Source: Odoribacter splanchnicus DSM 20712 (lineage in GTDB: Bacteria; Bacteroidota; Bacteroidia; Bacteroidales; Marinifilaceae). Taken from it: a DNA stretch of 64,000 nt. Made by a program: the position numbers and the translations under genes. Below the pieces are notes generated by a model that searched no databases, was not told the DNA's origin, and was given only the letters and a program-made list of their open reading frames with translations. Shown here piece after piece: positions 36,499 to 45,857 of the stretch. The stretch lies in NCBI RefSeq assembly GCF_000190535.1, contig NC_015160.1:1922001-1986000 (forward strand). Direction: 5' to 3'. Each line of letters begins with the position of its first letter. Position 1 is the stretch's first letter.

Positions 36499-37134
36499 AT
36501 GCAAATTCCCTATCTTCCCTTTTTAGACAGCAACGACCTCCGACAGGCAGGTGAGCAACTGAATAAAATCGATTTTCACCGAATCGGGCAGAATAACTGG
36601 CCGGAACAATTCCCTTACACGCCTTATGCAGCTTTTACCATGGCACACAACGGAGAAATGCTCTTTATCCGGTTTAAGGTCGACGAGACCAGTACCATGG
36701 CCCTCACCCGGGAAGACAACGAGCAAGTGTGTAACGATTCCTGTGTCGAATTTTTCCTGGCAGTCGACGATAGTGGGTATTACAATTTCGAATTTACCTG
36801 TATCGGTAAAACTTTGTTAGGTTTCCGGAAAGAACGCCCAGCGGCGGTTCATGCCCCGGAAGATATCATGGCCTCGATTCTCCGTTATTCTTCATTGGGC
36901 GGGGCAAATTTCGAAGAAACCCGGCTAGGCCATCCCTGGGAACTGACTGTGGGAATTCCGGCTTCAGCTCTTTTCCGTCACAACATCGATACCTGGCAGG
37001 GTTTGAAAGCCCGCATCAACCTTTATAAATGCGGAGATCGGCTATCCTGCCGGCATTATTTATCCTGGCGTCCGATCGATTCTCCCAAACCGGATTTTCA
37101 TACGCCCCGTTGTTTTGTTGCGGTACAATTTTAA
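36499..37134 (+). CDS. CBM9-like (DOMON-type) carbohydrate-binding protein
   Basis: The 211-residue protein has no signal peptide. It is predicted to be one beta sandwich of the family-9 carbohydrate-binding-like group often annotated in Bacteroidales. Typical parts are LFIRFKVDE, CNDSCVEFFLAVDDSGYYNFEF and WELTVGIPASAL. The conserved NDSCVEFF segment matches the family signature xDSxVExF. An ATG at 36475 would add eight residues; I use 36499 because the alignment-like start MQIPYLPFLD is there, but either is possible. A small membrane protein gene follows 9 bp on. Confidence 0.75.
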   Translation: MQIPYLPFLDSNDLRQAGEQLNKIDFHRIGQNNWPEQFPYTPYAAFTMAHNGEMLFIRFKVDETSTMALTREDNEQVCNDSCVEFFLAVDDSGYYNFEFTCIGKTLLGFRKERPAAVHAPEDIMASILRYSSLGGANFEETRLGHPWELTVGIPASALFRHNIDTWQGLKARINLYKCGDRLSCRHYLSWRPIDSPKPDFHTPRCFVAVQF

Positions 37135-37143
37135 AACTCTCCG

Positions 37144-37425
37144 ATGAAAGATCGTCTTCTATACGGATTATTCCCGGGCCTGTCAGCTCCTTTCATCATC
37201 ATCCTGTTGTTCTGGCTTTTCCGCTTTCACGACCTCCCGCTTTCCCAATTTATCCACCAGGCGATCGCATTGAAAGTACAATTCAAACTCATTTCCGTCG
37301 GTGTATTCTTTGCCGACTTAGGCTTATTTTATTTATTTCTGCACTTAAACAAGAATAACGCCTCGAAAGGCGTTATCCTGGCAGTTTTAATCTATTTCTT
37401 TCTTTTTCTATTTTCCAGTCTTTAG
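37144..37425 (+). CDS. Small three-helix membrane protein, function unknown
   Basis: The 93-residue protein is mostly hydrophobic, with three predicted membrane segments (about residues 10-28, 45-68 and 73-92) and few charges in the loops. I do not recognise a family. It begins 9 bp after the CBM9-like gene and is probably co-transcribed with it. It is convergent with the DUF308 gene. Confidence 0.7.
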   Translation: MKDRLLYGLFPGLSAPFIIILLFWLFRFHDLPLSQFIHQAIALKVQFKLISVGVFFADLGLFYLFLHLNKNNASKGVILAVLIYFFLFLFSSL

Positions 37426-37447
37426 ATCGGAGAAGGCGATTTCCTTC

Positions 37448-38071
37448 TTATTTGCCTTCTTCCACTTCCTCGAATTCGGCATCCTCGATATCCGAATCTC
37501 CTCCCATTTTCACGATTTTTTCTTTTTCTTCACTGGCTTTGCGCATTTTACGGATGGAATATTGGTTGAGCAGATCGGTTACGCCATAAAAAACGGCGGT
37601 AATCCCGAACAGGATGAACACGCTTTCGGCCGAACTGAAAGGATCGAATAAAATCACGATACCGACAATCAGGATCAGTACCGGGAATAAAAAACTAACC
37701 GGCGCAATACGCCCGAACTGACGGGCTGCGGCAAGGGTCACAAATTGTCCGACAGCAGCGACCACTAAAATAAATCCCAGGAGAAACATAAAAACGGTCG
37801 CAAAAGTAGACGGCAGACATACCAGCAGTAATCCCAAAATAACACTTCCGATTCCGCTCAAGGGAGCAAAACTCCGCTGATGTTCCTCGCGGTTTCTGGA
37901 AGAGATAATAAACGCAATAATACCGATGGCCAGGAAAACGATACCTATCAGCATAACTACATACTTCAATGCATCGGCCGGCCAGATCAAAAGAGCCAAA
38001 CCGAGCAAAATCGCTAAAACCGCCCTGTATATGCCTCCTTTAAAATTCGAAGTCGTGTAAACAATTTGCAT
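37448..38071 (-). CDS. HdeD-like DUF308 membrane protein
   Basis: The 207-residue protein has six hydrophobic segments arranged as repeated hairpins (for example [19 protein letters not shown] and [20 protein letters not shown]), the pattern of the DUF308/HdeD family, which contributes to acid resistance in enterobacteria. An acidic cytoplasmic tail ends in [13 protein letters not shown]. The role in Bacteroidales is not known. It is divergent from prfC, with a 116-bp gap between them that holds the prfC -7 box. Confidence 0.85.
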   Translation of the reverse strand: MQIVYTTSNFKGGIYRAVLAILLGLALLIWPADALKYVVMLIGIVFLAIGIIAFIISSRNREEHQRSFAPLSGIGSVILGLLLVCLPSTFATVFMFLLGFILVVAAVGQFVTLAAARQFGRIAPVSFLFPVLILIVGIVILFDPFSSAESVFILFGITAVFYGVTDLLNQYSIRKMRKASEEKEKIVKMGGDSDIEDAEFEEVEEGK

Positions 38072-38160
38072 ATAAATTACAATTAAAGATCTTTCTTTTT
38101 TTATTTAACGAAGGTAAGCATTTTTTTGTTAGGTTAAAAAGGAAAGCAAAAAATACTAAC

Positions 38161-38168
38161 TATCTTTG
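38161..38168 (+). promoter_or_regulatory. Putative -7 box of the prfC-uvrB operon
   Basis: TATCTTTG matches TAnnTTTG in full and lies 19 bp before the ATG at 38188, so the predicted 5' leader would be short. A TTTG at 38125-38128 is farther away than a usual -33 element. Confidence 0.55.
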
Positions 38169-38187
38169 CACACTCAAAAAAATAATT

Positions 38188-39765
38188 ATGGGATTTAAAG
38201 AAGAAATTGAAAGACGCCGTACTTTCGGAATCATCAGTCACCCTGATGCCGGAAAAACCACATTAACGGAAAAGTTATTGCTTTTCGGAGGAGCCATTCA
38301 CGTTGCCGGAGCTGTTAAATCGAATAAGATCAAGAAGACAGCCACGTCCGACTTTATGGAGATCGAACGTCAGCGTGGTATTTCTGTGGCGACTTCTGTC
38401 ATGGGTTTTGAGTACAACGGAATCAAGATCAATATTCTGGATACCCCGGGTCACCAGGACTTTGCCGAAGACACTTTCCGAACCTTAACGGCTTGCGACA
38501 GTGTAATCATCGTGATCGATGCAGCCAAAGGAGTAGAAACGCAAACCCGTAAGCTGATGCAAGTCTGCCGGATGCGCAAAACCCCGGTGATCGTGTTTAT
38601 CAATAAACTGGACCGTCCGGCCAACGATCCTTTCGATATTCTCGACGATGTAGAGAAAGAACTACAGATCAGGGTAAACCCACTCAGCTGGCCGATCGGA
38701 AGCGGAGATACCTTCAAAGGTATCTATAACCTCCACCGGCAAAACCTTTGCCTGTATAGTCCTAGCATTCAGAACATCCCCGAAGGCATTGAGATCACCG
38801 ATACCCGATCGGACGAACTCGACCATCATATCGGCGAAAGGGCTGCCGGTAAACTACGGGAAGACCTGGAGCTGATTCAGGGGGTTTATCCCAGTCTCGA
38901 CCGGCAGGAATACCTGGACGCACATGTGGCTCCCGTATTTTTCGGTTCGGCGTTGAATAATTTCGGTATCCGGGAACTTCTGGATTGCTTCATCGAAATA
39001 GCTCCGGCACCTCTTGCCCGGGAAACCGAAGAACGCCCGGTCCGGCCGGAAGAAGAGAAATTCACCGGTTTTGTATTTAAGATTCATGCCAACATGGACC
39101 CTAACCACCGGGACAGAATTGCTTTTGTGAAAATTTGTTCGGGAATTTTCAAACGGAATACCAATTATTTACATGTCAGAAACGGTAAAATGTTGAAATT
39201 TTCCACTCCCACCGCTTTTATGGCCTCCAAGAAATCGGTGATCGATGAGGCTTACCCTGGTGATATCATCGGTTTGCACGATACCGGTACCTTTAAAATC
39301 GGAGATACCCTGACAGAAGGAGAAAAACTGCATTTCAAAGGTATCCCCAGTTTCTCTCCGGAATTATTCAAGTATATTGAAAATGCCGATCCGATGAAAT
39401 CCAAACAGTTGGCCAAAGGGATCGATCAATTGATGGACGAAGGGGTAGCCCAATTATTCGTCAGCCAATTCAATAACCGGAAAATCATCGGCACGGTAGG
39501 AGCACTGCAGTTCGAGGTGATCGAATACCGGCTTTTACACGAATATGCCGCCGCCTGCCGCTGGGAACCGATCAATCTTTACAAAGCTTGTTGGATCGAA
39601 GCCCAGGATCAGGCAGAATTGGAAGATTTCAAAAAACATAAAGCTCAATATATGGCGAAAGACAAAGAAGGCAGAGATGTATTTCTGGCCGACTCACAAT
39701 ATATGTTGCATATGGCTCAGGAAAATTACAAAAAACTGATTTTTCACTTTACCTCAGAATTTTAA
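38188..39765 (+). CDS. prfC: Peptide chain release factor 3 (RF3)
   Basis: RF3 is a translational GTPase that removes RF1 or RF2 from the ribosome after termination. The 525-residue protein has G1 SHPDAGKTT, the switch I region [14 protein letters not shown]3 DTPGHQDF and G4 NKLD, followed by the domain II and III regions. The length is normal. It is the first gene of a compact operon: thioesterase 23 bp on, response regulator 10 bp after that, uvrB one base after that. Confidence 0.97.
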   Translation: MGFKEEIERRRTFGIISHPDAGKTTLTEKLLLFGGAIHVAGAVKSNKIKKTATSDFMEIERQRGISVATSVMGFEYNGIKINILDTPGHQDFAEDTFRTLTACDSVIIVIDAAKGVETQTRKLMQVCRMRKTPVIVFINKLDRPANDPFDILDDVEKELQIRVNPLSWPIGSGDTFKGIYNLHRQNLCLYSPSIQNIPEGIEITDTRSDELDHHIGERAAGKLREDLELIQGVYPSLDRQEYLDAHVAPVFFGSALNNFGIRELLDCFIEIAPAPLARETEERPVRPEEEKFTGFVFKIHANMDPNHRDRIAFVKICSGIFKRNTNYLHVRNGKMLKFSTPTAFMASKKSVIDEAYPGDIIGLHDTGTFKIGDTLTEGEKLHFKGIPSFSPELFKYIENADPMKSKQLAKGIDQLMDEGVAQLFVSQFNNRKIIGTVGALQFEVIEYRLLHEYAAACRWEPINLYKACWIEAQDQAELEDFKKHKAQYMAKDKEGRDVFLADSQYMLHMAQENYKKLIFHFTSEF

Positions 39766-39788
39766 CCATAAACTTTAAATCGAATCCT

Positions 39789-40160
39789 ATGTTGGAAACC
39801 GGAAAATCATATACACAAGAAATCATCGTCGGTCCTAAAGACACCGCCTTAGCTCACGGCTCGGGCCATTTGGAAGTCTTTGCGACACCAGCAATGGTGG
39901 GACTGATGGAAAATACGGCGATACACTGCCTGGAAGGCATGTTGGAACCGGATACAGATACCGTAGGTATTGAAATTCATGTACAGCATACCAAGGCAAC
40001 AGCCGTCGGTAAAAAGGTGATGTGCAAAGCGACGATCGTCGAAATCGATGGCCGCCGGATACGTATTGAGATCGAAGCCACGGATGAAAAAGGAACAATA
40101 GGACATGCTATTCACGACCGCTTTATCATCTACCCGGAGAAATTCATGAGTAAATTATAA
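39789..40160 (+). CDS. Hot-dog thioesterase, FlK (fluoroacetyl-CoA thioesterase)-like
   Basis: The 123-residue protein is a single hot-dog domain. GSGHLEVFATPAMVGLMENTA and the following HCLEGMLEPDTDTVGIEIHVQH resemble the FlK-like thioesterase group, with Thr, Glu and His of the active site all present in the expected order. Members hydrolyse acyl-CoA thioesters; few Bacteroidales make fluoroacetate, so a different small acyl-CoA is likely. It sits between prfC and a response regulator gene in one operon, with no functional link that I can state. Confidence 0.85.
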   Translation: MLETGKSYTQEIIVGPKDTALAHGSGHLEVFATPAMVGLMENTAIHCLEGMLEPDTDTVGIEIHVQHTKATAVGKKVMCKATIVEIDGRRIRIEIEATDEKGTIGHAIHDRFIIYPEKFMSKL

Positions 40161-40170
40161 ATCGTTTGTA

Positions 40171-40557
40171 GTGGAAACTTACCCAGAGTATCCGGATTGG
40201 TCGGACAAAACGTTTCTGATAGCAGAAGATATCGACAGTAATTATACGATCCTTGCGGCTCTGTTAAAAAAAACACATGTCCGTATCTTACGGGCACGTA
40301 ACGGAAAAGAAGCGATACAAATCGCTTCAGGAACGGCCTCCATCGATCTGATTCTAATGGATATCAGCATGCCGGATTCTGACGGAATAGAGGCTTTACG
40401 GTTTATCCGGCAACAATTGCCCGGAAAAATCGTAATAGCACAAACAGCACATGATCTCTCTTCTTTGGAGATTATAAATGAGAAGTTCGATGGTTTTTTA
40501 TTAAAACCGATCCGTCGGAAAGAATTACTTGAAACATTAAGTAAATATTTATCCTGA
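40171..40557 (+). CDS. Single-domain response regulator (receiver only), GTG start
   Basis: The 128-residue protein is a lone CheY-like receiver. Acidic-pocket residues are in IAEDIDSNY, the phosphoacceptor Asp in LILMDISMPDSDG, the conserved Thr in IAQTAHD, and the Lys in FLLKPIRRKEL. There is no output domain and no kinase nearby. The start is a GTG at 40171; I see no ATG that would keep the receiver intact. It lies 10 bp after the thioesterase and its stop is separated from the uvrB ATG by one base, so all are coupled. It may signal by direct protein contact or act as a phosphate sink. Confidence 0.9.
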   Translation: METYPEYPDWSDKTFLIAEDIDSNYTILAALLKKTHVRILRARNGKEAIQIASGTASIDLILMDISMPDSDGIEALRFIRQQLPGKIVIAQTAHDLSSLEIINEKFDGFLLKPIRRKELLETLSKYLS

Positions 40558-40558
40558 T

Positions 40559-42568
40559 ATGCAATTTAAACTAACCTCTGAATTCCAACCTACCGGCGAT
40601 CAACCGGAAGCCATCCGCCAATTGATCCAGGGACTTCAAAGCGGACGGTCATCACAGGTCTTACTGGGAGTCACCGGTTCAGGAAAAACTTTTACTGTAG
40701 CTAATGTCATCAACGAAATCCATCGTCCGACTCTGATTTTAAGTCACAATAAAACATTAGCAGCTCAATTATACGGGGAATTCAAATCTTTTTTCCCCGA
40801 AAATGCAGTCGAATATTTTGTATCTTATTACGATTATTACCAACCGGAAGCTTATCTGCCGACAACAGATACCTATATCGAAAAAGACCTCGCCATCAAT
40901 GACGAGATAGACAAACTTCGTTTACGGACCACCGCTTCCCTGCTTTCGGGACGTCGGGATGTCATCGTTGTCTCTTCGGTGTCTTGTCTGTACGGTATGG
41001 CCGATCCCCGGGCTTTCGGCTCGAACGTCACCCATTTGAAAAGAGGCATGACTATCAGCCGGAATGTCTTATTACGCCGGCTGGTAGACGCTTTATATGC
41101 AAACAACGAAATCGAATTCAAACGGGGTTGTTTCCGGGCCAAAGGGGAAACCGTGGATATTTTTCCTGCCATAGAAACTTACGACGGCGTAGCTTACCGG
41201 ATCGAATTCTGGGACGACGTAATCGACCGGATCTCTTCTTTTAACCCGGTTACCGGACAGAGCATCGGTAGTCAGGATGAACTCGATATTTATCCGGCCA
41301 ATCTTTTTGTCACCGACAAAGCCACGATAGCCCACGCCCTGGTTGAAATCGGCCAGGATTTGCAAGATCAACTGGCTTATCTGAAAGAGATCGGGAAATT
41401 TATGGAAGCCAAACGCCTGGAAGAACGGGTGAAATACGATATGGAAATGATCCGGGAATTAGGTTATTGCCCGGGCATTGAAAACTATTCGCGCTATTTC
41501 GACGGCCGGAAAGCAGGAGTTCGTCCTTTCTGCTTATTGGATTATTTCCCGGAAGATTTTCTGATGGTCATCGACGAATCGCATGTTACCCTGCCCCAGA
41601 TACGGGCGATGTACGGAGGCGATCACGCACGGAAACTGACGCTGGTGGATTATGGTTTCCGTTTACCGGCAGCTTTCGACAACCGTCCCCTCACATTCGA
41701 TGAATTTGAAAGTAAAACCGGCCAGACGATTTACATCAGTGCCACACCTGCCGACTATGAACTGGAAAAAAGTGAAGGCATCATCGTGGAACAAATTATC
41801 CGTCCGACAGGTATTCCGGATCCGGTAATCGAAATCGTCCCCAGCAAAAATCAGATCGATCATCTGGTGAACGAGATTCAGCAGCGCATAGACCTTCGGG
41901 AACGTACATTAGTGACAACCCTGACGAAGAGAATGGCGGAAGAGCTCAGTAAATACCTGGACCGGATCGGTATTAAATGCCAATATATTCACTCGGATGT
42001 CGATACTATCGAACGGGTAAAAATCCTGGAGAATCTTCGTAAAGGAATCATCGACGTATTGATCGGTGTCAATCTATTGAGGGAAGGGCTGGACTTGCCG
42101 GAAGTATCTCTGGTAGCAATTCTGGATGCAGACAAAGAAGGCTTTCTGCGTTCTACACGTTCACTGACTCAAACTGCCGGACGAGCTGCCCGTAATGTAG
42201 ACGGGAAAGTCATTATGTATGCCGACCAAGTAACCCGTTCTATGCAGGAAACGATAGACGAGACGAATTACCGCCGTGAAAAGCAGCTGAGATACAACGA
42301 AGAACATCACATCGTTCCCCGGCAGATCTACAAATCGACAGATGCAGCGCTGACTCAGGATACCTCCAAAGCGTATGTGGAGGAAGAACACCTCCATCTG
42401 GTTGCCGACCCCGTCGTAGCTTACATGAGTAAACCCGAGATTGAAAAAATGATCCAAAAAACCAAGGCTGCCATGCAAAAAGCAGCCAAAGAACTCGACT
42501 TCATCGAAGCAGCCCGCCTGCGGGATGAAATGTTTCAACTGGAAAAGAAACGGGACGAGATGAAATAA
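40559..42568 (+). CDS. uvrB: UvrABC excinuclease subunit B
   Basis: UvrB is the damage-verifying helicase-like subunit of nucleotide excision repair. The 669-residue protein shows the Walker A LGVTGSGKT, the beta hairpin with YYDYYQPEAYLPTTDTYIEK, the DESH box, QTAGRAARN of motif VI, and a C-terminal UVR motif (MQKAAKELDFIEAARLRDEM) that contacts UvrA and UvrC. The length is standard. It is the last gene of the prfC operon and convergent with alkaline phosphatase, 50 bp apart. Confidence 0.98.
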   Translation: MQFKLTSEFQPTGDQPEAIRQLIQGLQSGRSSQVLLGVTGSGKTFTVANVINEIHRPTLILSHNKTLAAQLYGEFKSFFPENAVEYFVSYYDYYQPEAYLPTTDTYIEKDLAINDEIDKLRLRTTASLLSGRRDVIVVSSVSCLYGMADPRAFGSNVTHLKRGMTISRNVLLRRLVDALYANNEIEFKRGCFRAKGETVDIFPAIETYDGVAYRIEFWDDVIDRISSFNPVTGQSIGSQDELDIYPANLFVTDKATIAHALVEIGQDLQDQLAYLKEIGKFMEAKRLEERVKYDMEMIRELGYCPGIENYSRYFDGRKAGVRPFCLLDYFPEDFLMVIDESHVTLPQIRAMYGGDHARKLTLVDYGFRLPAAFDNRPLTFDEFESKTGQTIYISATPADYELEKSEGIIVEQIIRPTGIPDPVIEIVPSKNQIDHLVNEIQQRIDLRERTLVTTLTKRMAEELSKYLDRIGIKCQYIHSDVDTIERVKILENLRKGIIDVLIGVNLLREGLDLPEVSLVAILDADKEGFLRSTRSLTQTAGRAARNVDGKVIMYADQVTRSMQETIDETNYRREKQLRYNEEHHIVPRQIYKSTDAALTQDTSKAYVEEEHLHLVADPVVAYMSKPEIEKMIQKTKAAMQKAAKELDFIEAARLRDEMFQLEKKRDEMK

Positions 42569-42618
42569 AATCTTTCGGGGTTACGACAGCCAAACAAAAT
42601 ACCTGCCGATTCTACCGG

Positions 42619-44046
42619 TCACCGTTTCATCAATGCCTCGATCTGCCTCGGAATATCCGTATTATCCAACTTACCGTTAAAGTTTTCTGCTCCGACACCC
42701 AGGACAAACAAGGGCACATACCCGGCAGAATGTCCGCCACTTCCCCAGCTGATGCGGGCTATCCGGTTCAGTATCTGAACCGCCGTATTGGCCAAGGGTT
42801 CATCTTCGGCATAAAGACTTTTCACCATCTCCTGTTCCCCATTCGAAAAGGCTTTATCATAACGGTGTCTCAAATCTTTCTCATACGACTCCTTGAGTTC
42901 TTCCTTCGTCCACAGCCCCAGATTATCACTCAACAATTTCTTTACATCTTCCCAGGTCACTGCATAATGGTGGGTTGTCCGCAAAGCAGAAATCTTTTTC
43001 GAAAGCTGCCCCTTGGAGACCATTTGATGTTGCAACGCTTTCAGATTCAGTTCATATTTACCTGTTCCCAAAGCAAAGTTCCCTGTCTCATGATCTGCCG
43101 TAACGACAATCAGGGTTTCATCCGGATGCTGCTTATAAAAATCGATCGCCTTCTGTATCGATTTCTGAAAATCGATTACCTCGTTAAACATAGCCGCCGC
43201 ATCGTTACTATGACAGGCCCAATCGATCAATCCGCATTCGATCATCACGAAAAAACCGTTCTTTTTATCCTTACTCAAAAAATCGATCGCTCCCTGTGTA
43301 ATCTCTTCAAGTGACAAATCCCCCGGTTTCCGGTCGATGGCATAAGGCAAACTCCCCATGTCACATCCTTGCTCCTGCATAAAAATAATTTTATCTGCTT
43401 TCGCTGCTTTTTTCCGGAAATCGTCATTTCCCCGGGCTATCGTATACCCCGCCCGATCGAAAAGAGTATAAATATTTACGGAATCTTTTTTCTCCGGCTT
43501 TACAAAACCGGCTCCGGCATAAAAATCGAAACCCGCTTTCGGCAAATCGGTTGCGATCTCATAGGTCATATTCCGGTCCGGCTGATGAGCATAGAAACAA
43601 GCGGGAGTAGCATGATCGATACTATTGTTGGTAGCGATCCCTACTTTCATTCCCAGTTCTTTGGCTTTGGTAGCGATACTGTATACCGGTACTTTATGTT
43701 CTTTATCCATCGCTATCGTCCCGTTCTTTGTCTTTTCGCCGGTAGCTAAAGCCGTACCGGCAGCAGCCGAACAAGTCACCGAATTATAGGCCGAATAAGT
43801 AGTCACAAAATTTCTGACCGGGAAGGTGGTGAAATTTAAAGGCTCGACACCGATTTTTCCTGCTCTCTCAGCCAGATACATCTCTGTGCCGTTCACCTGA
43901 TTTATTCCCATTCCATCTCCGATGAAATAAAAAACATACTTCGCTCTTTTTTCTTTCTTTGCCGCATCAACAGGCTGTGTAAAACAGATAACGGCGAGCA
44001 ATACCACTGATAATAAGCCAAATAACTTTTTCATCGTTCTTTTCAT
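42619..44046 (-). CDS. Secreted alkaline phosphatase
   Basis: The 475-residue protein has a signal peptide ending near PVDAAKK and a complete alkaline phosphatase domain. FIGDGMG gives the first metal ligand (Asp44), VTCSAAAGTALATG carries the nucleophilic serine (Ser93), ATNNSIDHATPACFYAH, MIECGLIDWACHSND, TADHETGNFALG and GSGGHSAGYVPLF give the remaining metal ligands. It hydrolyses phosphomonoesters in the periplasm. The residue before the catalytic serine is Cys (Cys92), where the E. coli enzyme has Asp. I recall the same Cys in some Bacteroidota homologues, so it is not necessarily inactivating. Neither a Pho-box nor a partner gene is evident. Confidence 0.95.
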   Translation of the reverse strand: MKRTMKKLFGLLSVVLLAVICFTQPVDAAKKEKRAKYVFYFIGDGMGINQVNGTEMYLAERAGKIGVEPLNFTTFPVRNFVTTYSAYNSVTCSAAAGTALATGEKTKNGTIAMDKEHKVPVYSIATKAKELGMKVGIATNNSIDHATPACFYAHQPDRNMTYEIATDLPKAGFDFYAGAGFVKPEKKDSVNIYTLFDRAGYTIARGNDDFRKKAAKADKIIFMQEQGCDMGSLPYAIDRKPGDLSLEEITQGAIDFLSKDKKNGFFVMIECGLIDWACHSNDAAAMFNEVIDFQKSIQKAIDFYKQHPDETLIVVTADHETGNFALGTGKYELNLKALQHQMVSKGQLSKKISALRTTHHYAVTWEDVKKLLSDNLGLWTKEELKESYEKDLRHRYDKAFSNGEQEMVKSLYAEDEPLANTAVQILNRIARISWGSGGHSAGYVPLFVLGVGAENFNGKLDNTDIPRQIEALMKR

Positions 44047-44434
44047 TATTATTCGTTTTGCTCCTATTGTATATTCTATCCCCTCCTAATTCAAGAACAA
44101 ACTTATTCCTGAACTATTAACAGAATTATTAATAATTTCTTAACCAACACCAATTCCCACCAAAAATACAAAAAAAATTAGAGAAAGAAACCTATTTTCC
44201 CCCGAATCCAAATATAATTCCACACTAAAATTCAGGTCTCCATTTTATATTAGATAGTTATATACATGTTACACTTATAAACCTACAGCTAGGGTAAACA
44301 TGTATATAAACACGTTGGATTACAATACATAATCAGTGAAAAAGCGGACAGCTAAAGGAAATAAATAGATTCAGTCAGTTTCGGTTTAACTCTCGGTTTA
44401 ACTTTATACCTGTAAACGCCCCCATAAAACCACC
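44047..44434. other. A/T-rich non-coding region between alkaline phosphatase and tRNA-Gly
   Basis: The 388-bp stretch has no credible open frame. It holds a long inverted repeat (reported separately) and a tandem pair of the 11-bp word TCGGTTTAACT at about 44381-44404. The promoter of the alkaline phosphatase gene should lie in its left part, but no clear TAnnTTTG was found on the minus strand. Confidence 0.5.
44258..44309. repeat. 13-bp perfect inverted repeat with a 26-bp spacer
   Basis: TTATATACATGTT (44258-44270) and its exact complement AACATGTATATAA (44297-44309) flank 26 bp. The arms are A/T-rich with an ACATGT core. No T-run follows. Possible roles are a regulator-binding site, a recombination site, or a folded RNA. 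Confidence 0.75.
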
Positions 44435-44472
44435 CAAAACAAAAAATCAGCCACCTTTATAAGTGGCTGATT
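44435..44472 (-). terminator. Rho-independent terminator of the tRNA-Gly transcript
   Basis: On the minus strand AATCAGCCAC (44463-44472) pairs with GTGGCTGATT (44445-44454), and six T residues follow. It begins 6 bp after the tRNA 3' end. Confidence 0.9.
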
Positions 44473-44478
44473 ATGAAG

Positions 44479-44551
44479 AGCGATAAACGGGACTCGAACC
44501 CGCGACCTTCGGCTTGGGAAGCCAACGCTCTACCAACTGAGCTATTATCGC
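44479..44551 (-). tRNA. tRNA-Gly (anticodon TCC)
   Basis: The 73-nt minus-strand sequence folds as a tRNA. The acceptor stem pairs GCGATAA with TTATCGC, the D arm contains AGCTCAGTTGGTAGAGC, the anticodon loop is CTTCCCAAG within a GGCTT/AAGCC stem, giving anticodon TCC, and the T arm has GGTTCGAACCC. CCA is not encoded. It is followed by a terminator and preceded by the divergent M20 hydrolase gene. Confidence 0.96.
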
Positions 44552-44654
44552 CTGTTTTGTGCTAAACAACGATGCAAATATAGCAAACAAATCTGAATGA
44601 AACAAGATTTAAAAATAAAAAAAGATTACTTTTAAAGGTTCAAACGATCAGCCT

Positions 44655-45797
44655 ATGGACAGGAATAAATTTTACCGGATCAGGGAAGAACTTCACCGGC
44701 ATCCCGAATTATCCGGACAGGAAAAACATACGATACAATATATCCGGCAAGTACTTCAGGAATTTCAGCCCTCCCGGATCCACCCCCTGGAAAAGGGCCA
44801 TGGACTGGTGGCAGAATACAGTTTCCCGGGCGAAGGTCCGACCCTATTATTCAGAGCCGATATCGATGCTGTGGCCATTGCAGAAAAATCACCTCTTCCC
44901 TATTGTTCGGAAAATCCGGGAGTAGCCCATAAATGCGGACACGACGGACACACGACCATGTTACTCATGCTGGCCGGACTCCTACATGAACATCCACTGG
45001 AACGAGGACGCATTTTATTACTCTTTCAACCTGCCGAAGAAAATGGACAGGGCGCACAACTAGTACTTCAGGACCCCTGGTTCCGGCAACAGAAAATCGA
45101 CCGGGCTTTCGCTCTGCATAATCTTCCCGGCTATCCGTTTTCTACGATTATCTGCCGGACAGGCAGTTTTACCTGCTCGGTCATCAGCTGTACCATCACC
45201 TTCACCGGAAAAACAGCACATGCCGCAGAACCTGAAAAAGCGGTTTCCCCGACCGCACCTTTACTGCATATCCTGCATCTAAGCGAAAGCTGGAATCGAG
45301 GGACCTTGAAAAATCCGGATTATTTCCGTACGACACTCATCGAACTTCATATCGGCGAAGAAGCTTATGGCGTTGCTGCCGGAAGCGGACTTATCCGGCT
45401 GACTCTTCGCGCTGCATCCGAAAAAATACTGCAAAAACACCGGCAACAGTTGGAACAATTCGTTCAGCAAACCATTGATTCCCATCCGCCCTTACGATGC
45501 TCCATCGAATGGACAGAACCTTTTGCGGCCAATGAAAATGATCCTGAATCCGTAACCTGGATTCAGGAAGCAGCCCAAAGCAACGGATTGGCTTACAAGG
45601 AAACCGATCATCCTTTTGCCTGGGGAGAAGATTTCGGATTATTCACTCAACATATTCCAGGTGCTATGTTCGGTCTGGGAGCAGGTATCTCTACTCCGGC
45701 CCTCCATACTCCGGATTATGATTTTCCTAACAACATTTTGCCAAATGGAGCCCGGATGTTTTACGAATTAGCCCTTATCACTCAACTGTCAGAATAA
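44655..45797 (+). CDS. M20-family amidohydrolase (peptidase or aminoacylase)
   Basis: The 380-residue protein is a zinc-dependent M20D-type enzyme. The metal-site motif is CGHDGHTTMLL, the catalytic Glu pair is in FQPAEENGQGA, and the later metal ligand is in ALHNLPG. RREELHRHPELSG-like text occurs at the N-terminus (IREELHRHPELSG). Substrates in this group include N-acyl amino acids and short peptides. The protein has no signal peptide and should be cytoplasmic. The stop codon lies within a strong hairpin. Confidence 0.93.
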   Translation: MDRNKFYRIREELHRHPELSGQEKHTIQYIRQVLQEFQPSRIHPLEKGHGLVAEYSFPGEGPTLLFRADIDAVAIAEKSPLPYCSENPGVAHKCGHDGHTTMLLMLAGLLHEHPLERGRILLLFQPAEENGQGAQLVLQDPWFRQQKIDRAFALHNLPGYPFSTIICRTGSFTCSVISCTITFTGKTAHAAEPEKAVSPTAPLLHILHLSESWNRGTLKNPDYFRTTLIELHIGEEAYGVAAGSGLIRLTLRAASEKILQKHRQQLEQFVQQTIDSHPPLRCSIEWTEPFAANENDPESVTWIQEAAQSNGLAYKETDHPFAWGEDFGLFTQHIPGAMFGLGAGISTPALHTPDYDFPNNILPNGARMFYELALITQLSE

Positions 45798-45817
45798 TTA
45801 ATACTTATTCTGACAGT
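45785..45817. terminator. Hairpin between convergent genes
   Basis: A perfect 13-bp inverted repeat (ACTGTCAGAATAA at 45785-45797 and its complement at 45805-45817) with a 7-nt loop spans the stop codon of the M20 gene. No T-run follows on either strand, so termination may be weak or the hairpin may protect the ends of two converging transcripts. Confidence 0.6.
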
Positions 45818-45857
45818 CGATTCCCGATCATACAAATCCGTCTTGATCCAAACCAGA

